Source: Distichodus sexfasciatus
Lineage: Eukaryota; Chordata; Actinopteri; Characiformes; Distichodontidae
Direction: 5' to 3'
Assembly: GCA_032718565.1 (NCBI GenBank)
Contig: JAVGVS010000498.1
Span: 62,001-126,000 of the forward strand
Length of the DNA: 64,000 nt
Shown: positions 55,246-64,000 of the stretch, piece by piece
Position numbering within the stretch: position 1 is the first letter of the stretch
Layout of the letters: the number at the start of each line of letters is the position of its first letter
Notes under the pieces: model-generated
What the model saw: the letters and a program-made list of their open reading frames with translations, nothing else
Databases searched by the model: none
Told to the model about the DNA's origin: nothing
Position numbers and translations under genes: made by a program

Positions 55246-58200
55246 ATGAGAAGAAACCACAGCAACAGTGGGTGTGAGCGTCTCACACACTCTTACACAC
55301 ACTCACGGCTACCCCTCTCCCCAGAGGCCGGTCTTCATCCTCGTCATTTATATATGTTCACATCAAAGTTCTTAAAAAAGGCAAAACGGAAGATCGTCTC
55401 GTTCTGCCAAGTTGCCCGGGGGCGCGCCACGTCGGAACAGTGCCAGCGCTTCGTTCACACAAAACCCGCTGTGCGGCTGCTGCTGTGAAATCACTATTTG
55501 ACTAATGATTAACAGCTCTCGCTCTTCCCCGACATCGCAACCGAGACCTTAAAACGCGAGCAAGACCCAAATAAATGAAGCCAGTCACTCTCTCAAACGA
55601 ATCAGAGCCGGCTGGCACCAAAACGCCGAGCCGCCAACATCGACGCCACAAAAAAACACCAAGCATTCGCTCTCCTCCGGGCCTGCCTTTGGGAACAAAT
55701 TGCCCGAAGTTAAAAAAGGACAGTTAAATAATGACCGTGCGAGAGGGAAGTCATTAAATCCTTTATCAACCTTGCAGCCTCCGTGACAAACTCGCTGATA
55801 ATCTTGGAGAGAGAGAGAAAAAGAGAGCGAGAGAGAGAGAAAGGGAGGAGAACGAGGGAGAGGAGGAGGAGGAGGGGTGTCGTCTGATCTCAAAGCAGCG
55901 TTTTTCTGGAAATTATCCAAGAATAATGTTCTGGCGTGTAATTACTCCTGCTAACTTACCGAGCTTGTGAAAGATCATTTGTACTGTACGTCTAATTAGT
56001 GAAACCCTTTAGATTCCGGGATCTGGGGGTGGGTGGTGGGGAGACTCGAGGGGGTGGAACTGTTCAAAAAACCCAGCTAAAAATGTCCAGCATTCAACAG
56101 GGAGAGAATTCTACTGTGTTCCATTTGCCGTTGGCGCTCACTTTCCGAGCCAATTTTTTCCGAGGGCTGAAGCCGGAAGCGACGAAATCTGCGCTCCCGT
56201 TTTTCGGACACCCAACCAAATATCTCGGAGGACCATGAGTTCGGAATCCAAGATGGCTGCCCAGTGCAAATACTGTGATTTTTTTTTGCCACTAACTTGT
56301 ACATAATACAGTGCTGTTGTAGTCGATAGACGTGCTGCTACGGTCACGTTACACGTGAAATGCCACGTCATTTGTCGTTTAGCACGCGGCGATGCTAAAT
56401 TGGCTGGTCGATGTTTTTTTTTTTTTAAACAAATGACTAGCCTAGTTAGCCGGACAGAAAGGCAAACAGGATCTCGAGATCCTGCAACTCGAGACGGAAA
56501 ATTCTGATAAACAGTGTAGATGTGTTAGCGTTAATATAATTTGAATGCATCCAACTCGGGTTTCACTGTGTTTTTAGTAGATGTGACATAATCTTATCAA
56601 TTGAATCTCGGATCCAAAGGCAAATGGAACGCACCATTCCACCCGAAGCTCTCAGTAAGAGCGGGCCTGCAGAGCCGATCTGAAACTGTGTTTTCTGGCG
56701 CACGTCGAGTTCAAAAAAAGAAAGAGAGAGAGAGAAAAAACTGTCAGAAAATAGCCGCAGTAAACATTGTTCACTCCTTTCTAACGCTGGGCCCTGACCA
56801 CATCCTCTTCATATTTTACACAAATGTCCTGTTCACACGCCATTTCAGAGCAAACGTGTAAAATTAGCAGTGACACGTTACGATCTGCGCTCACAACTTT
56901 GCCTGCTGCGGGATTTTTTTTTTTTTTTCCCTGTACATTTTTTTTATTTCTCAAAGGTGCCTATATTAAACTCTCACATTCTCACTATGAGCTGGTGATG
57001 CTGAAGTGTGAAGTTATCACACACACGCACACGCAGACACACTCCAGTGAGGGGAAGTCACACCATCTGTGCCCATACCAACCCCATCCCACCCCTTAGA
57101 ACTGGTGTGCCGGCTCTCTCTCCTCAGCTTGGGGGCTTCGTGCATCTCGCCGATCCCCCCGACCCTCTCCTTCCCTTTATCAGTGAGCGTGGCTCTGCCC
57201 CCTCCCCAGCTACGCACCCGCCCAAGTCCCAAAGGCGGAGCTTGTGACAACAGCAACAGCATCTGCCCTGTTCTCCCAGGACTGGTTCCTCCTCTCGCTC
57301 CTGTTCCTCCACCACGCACACTTCCTCCACCAGTTTACACCAGCGCTCCATCCCTCCAGACCGCTACGCCCGGGAGAGCCCGCTAGCGCACGCTAGTGCA
57401 CGTTATGTTTAATGGAGACGCGCAGAGCGACACGGAGTTATTTAAGATCTCCAACAAACGTTTTCAGTCACTTAGAATATGACACATTATAAATGCGTAG
57501 AGTGAATTTCATTAACAAAAAATGTCAGTCAACGATGTAAGATCCCTTTTAAGATCTTTGATATTAAAGCTGTGATGAAATGTATATTTTTTTTCCTTTG
57601 ACGCGACAAGACAGGACCACCTTAAATCGTCAAAATGTCAGACGTCGTTTGCCTGTCGGAATATTCCAACAGTTCAACTCTGCCATAGAGTGGCTTGCTT
57701 GAGGGTCGTGTGCAGATGGACTCCCAGCCAACACAAAATGCCTTGTATCAATCAGACCCTCCAACTATTAACACAAATTCAGCCAATCCCTGCAAATTCG
57801 TTATTACAGTGCAATTTTGACCAATTACTGCAACGTTTCTGCAATTTTTCACCAATCGTTGTTGTTTTCCGCAAAACGTTGAGACACACGTCAGTGAACT
57901 CGCTTCCTTGTTACGTTTAGAAGACGCAGGCGACGTGTGATAGAAATGTCTCACTTTTACCTATACACCTATATAACTCAACAATTAAGGGTTAATACAA
58001 AAAATAGTAGTTTTGTTCCCTTCATTTTAATTCATGTTTAAAGAATCACTATAAAGGGGAACAAAATTGCAAGTTTTTCTGCAACTTTGACTTGCTCCTG
58101 CAACTTTATTGCAACAAAACGGCTAAAACGCCACAACTTTCATCACAATTTTTTTTAAAAAAATGCTGCTGCAAACAATCTCAAAAAGGCCAGTCAAATC

Positions 58201-59235
58201 CTGGAGGATCTGATTAATGCAGGTTTGCTGGTCAGTGTTATTAGGCAAATAAAAAATATGCTCAAAGAGCTGAAAGATTCTTGTGTTAACTTCAGTCCAC
58301 TAGCTTTTTATTTTCAGAAATTCAACTAGCGCCTTATTTTCAGACTTTCCACTGAAACAATGACTAAAAGTTACCTACATTTCCCTGAAAATCTGACTAA
58401 AAATATGAGATATAACGAAATCTAGGCACTTTCCTCTTAACACCGGAGCGTAAATCTAAAGTAGCTGCCAAAATTAACAGTAAAATTTCTGACCCTAATT
58501 TTAAACAGATTCTTCTAGAATAGTAGAGAGCTCCGTGAACACACACACACACACACACATGCACCGTTCTCTGGGGCACTGAGTCATTTCTGCCTCAACA
58601 ATTTCTGTTATTTTTCCCCCTCCATATCAGTCTGCATGGGAGGAAAAAAACCTGCTTTATACCTTCAATTTCTCAACTTAATTTTATTCAGGCTCCATTT
58701 GGTTGGAACGGGTGCACGCTCAGATAAGAGGCTGATGATGAGGAGTCGTGTAGAACACAGAGTCTGGGAACCTCCTGAGAATGCTATTAGAGGCGGTTTT
58801 ACAGGCCCTCGCTCACTACCACTACAGCACTTATCTGCTAATGGATTGTGGGTATCGAGGCAATGATCGCCGCAATAACGGGTCTCGGCCAGCAAAGCAG
58901 ACCCTCAATATTTGGCCTAATCCTGAAATCAGAGATTTGTGTACTGTCTGCCCAGCCAATAAACTGATGGCCGGTGAGTGGCCTTTTACTGTCAGACGGA
59001 CAGACAGGGAGGGAGAGGAAGAGAGAGAGGGAGAGAGGAAGAGTGAGGTGAACAACAGAAATGGCGGAAAAACAGCTACTGCTTTTTCTTTTTTGCACTA
59101 ATACACATCGTATAATGTGTTGGAAGGTTTTTTTTTTTTTTTTACAAAATTCAGCTCCTGAAGAAAGGTTTTTAAAATCTGCTTTGTTTCACTCATCTTT
59201 TTGGAGAGCTCTTCTTCCTAACCAGCAACCTCATA

Positions 59236-59770
59236 CAATACTGTGCAAAAGTTTTAGGCAGGTGTGAAAAAATGCTGTAAACAAAGAATGCTTTCAAAAA
59301 TGGAAGTGTTAATCATTTATTTTCATCAATCAACAAAATGCAGTGAATGAACAAAAGAGAAATCTAAATCAAATCAATATTTGGTGTGACCAGCCTTTGC
59401 CTTCAAAACAGCATCAATTCTTCTAGGTTCACTTGCACACAGTTCTTGAAGGAACTCGGCTGGTAGGTTGTTCCAAACATCTTGGAGAACTAACCACAGA
59501 TCTATAATCCTATAATCCTACAAAATAATATAATGACTATAATCCTACAAAATCCCTGACTTTGTGCAAGTGTACCTAGAAGAATTGATGCTGGTTTGAA
59601 GGCAGAAAGTAGTAACACCAAATATTGATTTGATTTAGATTTTTCTTTTGTTCGCTCACTTTGCATTTTGTAAATTGATAAAAATAAACAATCATTATTT
59701 ATATTTCTGAAAGCATTCTTTGTTTACCGCATTTTTAGGCACACCTGCCTAAAACTTTTGCTCAGTACTG
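59236..59770. mobile_element. Foldback element F1, copy B
   Basis: It is the reverse-complement orientation of copy A (20293-20825), with termini CAATACTGTGCAAAAGTTTT and AAAACTTTTGCTCAGTACTG and TA on both sides. Arms pair as in copy A (AAATCAAATCAATATTTGGT against ACCAAATATTGATTTGATTT) around CCTATAATCCTACAAAATAA. It is 535 bp with no coding frame. Confidence 0.9.
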
Positions 59771-60084
59771 TATGTTAGGAGCAATCAAGTCTTGAACAAA
59801 TGGAAGGTCTGAAAGCAGGATGATTTTCATGTGTTTCATACAGTATTAAGTGCTTTCTCATGTTTTATAAGAGTTCATCAGTTTAATTTCTTTCATGATT
59901 TTATCGTTTTTGTTTTTGGCTTTGTATTGTCCATTTTTGACTATTTGCAGGGACACACCCCCTCCATCTACCAATTAAAAATCCTACACTGTCCTTTACA
60001 TCCTTTAGTCCTACATTCTTTTAGTTTAGTTTTTGCTATTATTGTAGTGCTCTTCTTTATTGCCACATTAAGGCCCAGCGTTGG

Positions 60085-60195
60085 AATACATTTACAGCAT
60101 TTATCAGATGCTCTCATCCGGAGTGACTTACATTTTTCTAATTACAGGGACCGTCTCGCTGGAACAACTTGGGGTTAAGGGTCTTGTTTGAGGCG
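60085..60195 (-). mobile_element. SINE family S2, 5' part lost
   Basis: ACATTTACAGCATTTATCAG, ATGCTCTCATCCGGAGTGAC, TTACATTTTTCTAATTACAG and CTTGGGGTTAAGGGTCTTGT match the S2 tail and body. The tRNA-like head is absent. Confidence 0.8.
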
Positions 60196-60276
60196 GAACT
60201 GTGTTTTTTTTTTTAAAGCTTACCCACTAACTAAAGGTTTTCAGTTACCAAAATCCAGGACGCCAAGGAAACTAAC

Positions 60277-61196
60277 CTGTGTCAGAGCCGCTCCCGGGAT
60301 TGAGTGCGGCAGCGGCCAGTCTGGCCATCATGGGTGAGATGAGGCCCTTACTGGCCGAGATCTTCTCCATAATAGAGGCGGCAGTGTAGGAGGTGGGGGT
60401 GGAGGCGGATGACGCCGCCGCCGCCGCCACTGCCGCCGCCGCCGCCTCAGCCGACGCCGCCGTGCCGGATCCGGAGCCGGGTGCTACCAGGGCGTCCCTT
60501 GGCGCGGAGTGCATCCCGGAACTGGTTGCCGAGATCATGCTGGCGGCGGCCGACGGTGGGAGCTGCAGCGGCAGGCGGGGCAGCAGGGGGAAGAAGGGGT
60601 TGGAGGCGGCGCTGGCATTCAGGGCCCCGCCGGACAGCGCCAGGGTCATGGGCATGTTGCCGGGCAGCGCCTGAGACAGCAGAGTGGACATGCGTCCAAC
60701 GGTGGGCAGGGCCGGGGTGAGCTTGACGCTGTGGCTGGAGGAGACGGCGGCGGCGGCAGTGGTGGGCGCGGGCAGCAGGTGCGGGGCGGCGCTGGAGGGC
60801 TGCTGAGCTGTGGGCGAGGCGCTCAGGCTGGAGTTCTTGCTGCTGATGGCCGAGAAGTCCACCAGGTCATCGTTACTGGACTCCTCTTGCTCATCCTTGG
60901 GCAGCAGGAAGGACGAGGGCAGGCCCAGCACGCCGGACGAGCGAATGTGGCGGCGCTCATGCTTGCGCTTGTGCGAGGTCATCTGGCTGGTGGAGGTGAA
61001 GGTGAAGCCGCAGCCCTGGCGTATGCAGTGGAAGTGGTTGGTGGCTTTGCTGTAGACGCAGCCCTCGTACTTGCACTCCTCGTACTTGTAGAACTTCTTG
61101 AAGCCGTCCTTGGCGTACGCGTCGTCCTTGATGTGATAGCTCTTGTGCTTCTCGATGTCGCACTTGTTCTTGAAGGTGAAGGTGCAGCCTGGGCGC
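60277..61196 (-). CDS. CASZ1: CASZ1 large exon: finger and Ala-rich region (window exon 3)
   Basis: The acceptor is GTTTCTCTTTCAG and the donor is GTTAGT. It completes RRPGC and the finger C-RRPG-C-TFTFKNKCDIEK-H-KSY-H, then KDGFKKFYKYEECKYEGC and C-IRQG-C-GFTFTSTSQMTS-H-KRK-H. A long low-complexity region follows: GVLGLPSSFLLPKDEQEESS, NDDLVDFSAISSKNSSLSA, Pro/Ala-rich blocks, and an Ala run (AEAAAAAVAAAAASSA). The end MEKISASKGLISPMMARLAA is conserved. At 920 nt it is the second largest exon here. GCC/GCG-rich codons produce open frames on the plus strand that are not genes. One base of the last Gly codon is left for exon 4. Confidence 0.95.
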
Positions 61197-61306
61197 CTGA
61201 AAGAGAAACAACAAGTTGAGGCTTTTCGACCTTTACGCACTCGCTTTCCGGATCCCTTGACGAGCCGCAGCAATTTTTTTTTTCCCGATTTCATGCCGGT
61301 CCTCAC

Positions 61307-61479
61307 CTGCAGTGGAAGTGGGTGGTCTTCTGGCCATAGAACTGGCAGCTCACTGTGCCGCAGTCCTCGGTGGCGCGGAACCTCTGGAAGCCATCGTTGA
61401 TCAGCTGTGCGTTCTTCTTGTGGAAGTTCTCGTGAGTCATGACATCAGAGGTGCTGGTGTACACCTTGTTGCAGCCCAC
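61307..61479 (-). CDS. CASZ1: CASZ1 zinc-finger exon (window exon 2)
   Basis: The acceptor is CCATTTCCACAAG and the donor is GTGAGG. It starts in phase 0 with VGCNKVYTSTSDVMTHENFH, completing the finger C-MQVG-C...H-ENF-H begun in exon 1, then KKNAQLINDGFQRFRATEDC and GTVSCQFYGQKTTHFHC. The last two bases plus the first of exon 3 make Arg. The intron to exon 3 is only 110 bp. Confidence 0.95.
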
Positions 61480-63696
61480 CTTGTGGAAATGGGAGAGAGA
61501 GAAAAAAAAAATTTGAGAAAGGGGGAAAAAAAAAAAAGCGCTTTCACTAGAAGCGGAGGCGGATGGCAAGCTGCAGTAAACATTGTGGCTTTCAGAAGGT
61601 TGCAGAGGAGGAAGGTGAACACTGCGAACTGTATGACAGTGCTGGTGGTTGGATTTCTAAATTCTGCAGGGGCACTGGAAACATCATCTCTGATTCAACA
61701 GAAAACCAGACTCTCATAAAGTCGGCGTGAGCAGTCAAGAAAGGTCTACCTTAATTAAGAGCAACCTGAGTCGCGGCTTACTGAAAAAGAGTCGCAAAAT
61801 AAACCCACACATATGCTAGTGTGTGAGAAGAAAAAAAAGAAGTGAAAGTGCAGTTTTTCCTGCACAGAAATCAACATATTCGGCATATTGCTGACACATG
61901 ATTCTAACTGTGGCCGCGTCTACTTATATAAAGACAATTATCAGTTCTATAAACCTTAGACGGACCCACGCTCTTCATGCATTTAGAAATGGCAACTCGG
62001 CTGAAATGATTTGAGCTGCACGGACGGGGTCAGTGAGTTTTCCGGAAGTTCACAGCTCCATGTCTGCACCAGTGACATTTTAAAAAAATTATTATTGAGG
62101 ACTGCGCATCTCTAGAAAACCAGCGTATTTCTGCTCCGTGCAACAGGAGCTGCAACAGGGTCAGAGGCAACCTCAGTGCAACCTCAGTGCAAACAACACA
62201 AAAAGGTGCATTGTGTAAGCCTGACCTTAATAAATAAGGCAACGCAAGTGCAACATAGTAGGGTGGCGTGCGGTTGGAACCTTCTTCCATTTAAGGCTTT
62301 CCACAGATACGACTCTGTACTAGAAGGTCTCTGCCTTGCTTTAACTTGCAGAACAAATGTTGGAGGGTTGGAGGGGGGTGAAGAGGAAGGGGGAGGTTTA
62401 GGCACAGAGACTGTCACTTTCTTTCGTCTCTTTTAGGAGCACTCAGGAGCCCTCCGGGCAGCCGGTGGAGGGGGGAGGGGGAGGTGGTGGAAACGCAGAC
62501 TAATGTTTGAATTAAAACCAGCAATTGTATATCATCCCTGGCACTTTTCAGCCGCACAAACAGGGCAACTTCTCCATATTGAGTCAAACAATGAAAAAAA
62601 TGCCACTCTGTGTTTTTTTCCTCGTTCTCCCTGTAAATCAGAAGAAGCGGTGCCAACATCTGCTGGTTCTCAGGGCTGTTAAAACAAGAGCTGAAATGTC
62701 TAATAACAATTACGCCGTTAGGGGGGTTTAAAAAAGAATATATCTTAAGCCATCTGCCCCTGGCTCGCCGCTCCCCACGGTGAGAAAGCACTCGGGCCGG
62801 TGACACCTTGAAAATAAGCAGATGTTAAAAAATTAAACAAATCCGGCGGGATATAATCTTCAACTCTACACTTGGTACTAAAAGATGAAAAATGTCGAGT
62901 TTATATAAACAACTAACTGAATTTTTATCCATGCCAATTAAGGAGCGAGGGAGAGCGAGTGAGTGAGGGGGGGAGAGAGGGAGGGAGGGAGAGGGGGGAA
63001 GCGCCGGTGCTGCTCACTCGTTCGTCCTTTTCATTTGTCTCTTATTTATTTTATGACACCTTTTGTCAAACGAACGAAAACTGCTCTTAAATGGTAATTC
63101 GGGGCCTAATGGAAAAAGTGGGAGAACTGGAACTACCTTTTATAGACCTGCTTACTTAGACTGCAGGTCCCTGTATAGCGTCTCGACTCGCCGCTCTTCC
63201 TCTGCGTACGGCTGGCACGGCGAGGAAGCTTTTATTCGCGCCATTGTTTTTTGTTTGTTTGTTTTTTTTGCATGTGTGCAGCCATATTCCGTGACCGAGA
63301 CTCTGGGCCATCTGATATAGAGACTCTAGTGTGTCACAGACATGAAAACCTCCTTCACAGCAGCAGGGATCTTTTACGCCGGTCTGAATACGAACACGCT
63401 GCTTTTCTGCCACCATGTTTCCAGCAAAAATGCTCAAGTAGCAAATTCTGATCATTGAAGGGGAAATTTTTGATCATTTCCTCCATTTGTTCTGAGATTG
63501 TCCAGCTGTCGCAATTTTCTGTACTGATGCAAACTCGACCTCGAATTCTTATGTGCCTCATCTTGTATTTCACCTTCTCCACGATGCTTCTGTATTTAAG
63601 TTGAAGGTATTTCAGTGCAAACTGCTTTTTATTTATCATAACTCACTGCTTTACTCCAGATACGTGTTGGAAGCCGCTTCAGCCCCGCTCGTTTAC
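61480..63696 (-). other. CASZ1: CASZ1 intron, mostly unique
   Basis: No gene or clear transposable element was recognised. It contains short A runs near 61501 and 61527 and a GA-rich stretch at 62940-63000. 62820-62940 is AT-rich and unique-looking. Confidence 0.6.
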
Positions 63697-63861
63697 CTGC
63701 ATGCAGTGGTAGTGGGTGCTCTTGCCGTTGAGGTGGCAGCCGTGGTAGTAAACGCTGCAGTCGTCCAGCGGGCTGAAGCGCATGAAGCCGTGCTGCAGCG
63801 AGTTGTCCCTCTTCTTGTGCATGTTGTAGTGCCTGATCACATCCTGTTTACTGGTGAATCT
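63697..63861 (-). CDS. CASZ1: CASZ1 zinc-finger exon (window exon 1, most 5' in window)
   Basis: CASZ1 is a nuclear castor-family zinc-finger transcription factor required in vertebrate heart, vessel and retinal development. The acceptor TGTGGTTTTCCACAG and donor GTAAAC bound 55 codons in phase 0. It opens in the middle of a finger (RFTSKQDVIRHYNMH, giving only the His pair), so its Cys pair must lie in the exon beyond 64000. Then KKRDNSLQHGFMRFSPLDDC and SVYYHGCHLNGKSTHYHCMQ begin the next unit. These are near-invariant castor-family sequences. Another upstream exon is required, so the gene is partial here. Confidence 0.95.
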
Positions 63862-64000
63862 CTGTGGAAAACCACACAACAGGTTACTGACTCGAGCGAT
63901 TGCCAGAGGTGAGAAGTGGTGAAGTAAGGAAATGAATTTTCAGACGAACTTTACTTGCGTATTTCATGGTTCCGACTTCGTATGAACTCCCTACATTTTC

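Larger units (their letters stand above)
54240..60276 (-). other. CASZ1: Long CASZ1 intron (6 kb)
   Basis: It holds (GA)n next to the exon 4 acceptor (54242-54290), (GT)n at 55217-55243, (GA)n at 55806-55870, foldback F1 copy B (59236-59770) and an S2 SINE (60085-60195). 57715-58200 carries many TTGCAA/TGCAACTTT motifs and may be an old repeat of unknown class. 54340-54560, 55480-55760 and 55910-56020 look unique and AT-rich (TAATTA, ATTAATC motifs). No gene was recognised. Confidence 0.6.

Noticed and set aside
60393..61219. Plus-strand open frames up to 236 codons, Gly/Ala-rich
   Set aside because: They are antisense shadows of CASZ1 window exon 3.

Overview
The window looks like a piece of a teleost fish chromosome. 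The evidence is split, GT-AG-spliced vertebrate genes, long introns, CA/GT and CT microsatellites, dispersed tRNA-derived SINEs, hAT- and Tc1/mariner-type elements, and a dead Tc1 transposase of the kind common in ray-finned fish. The species cannot be decided from the sequence alone.

Two genes face each other. On the left, plus strand, are the last two coding exons of PEX14 (10297-10388 and 13472-13943), the peroxisomal import docking protein. On the right, minus strand, are fourteen consecutive coding exons of CASZ1, the castor-family zinc-finger transcription factor, running from 63861 down to a stop codon at 36482. All CASZ1 splice phases agree and the exons join into 4494 nt (1497 codons plus stop), with ten complete castor-type C2H2 fingers and the tail of an eleventh. 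The 5' part of CASZ1 lies beyond 64000 and the 5' part of PEX14 lies before position 1. The convergent PEX14/CASZ1 pair is the same neighbourhood as on human chromosome 1p36.

Layout: 1-10296 is PEX14 intron, rich in inverted-repeat elements and SINEs. 10389-13471 is the last PEX14 intron, ending in a polypyrimidine tract of about 770 bp that abuts the final acceptor. 13944 to about 16140 is a probable PEX14 3' UTR. About 16140-33650 is intergenic, with SINEs, foldback elements, hAT-type elements, two Tc1 remnants and several plus-strand segments flanked by good splice signals (a possible unannotated, probably non-coding, transcript). About 33650-36481 is the probable CASZ1 3' UTR. 36482-64000 is CASZ1 exons and introns.

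The two genes have unrelated jobs (peroxisome biogenesis; transcriptional control of heart, vessel and neural development), so their adjacency reads as conserved synteny, not a functional cassette. No prokaryote-like system, virus or toxin gene was seen. The items most worth a second look are the splice-flanked plus-strand segments between the genes, a GC-rich near-perfect hairpin just inside a CASZ1 intron, a CASZ1 donor site overlapping an in-frame stop that would give a five-finger isoform, and nested transposable elements with readable target-site duplications.
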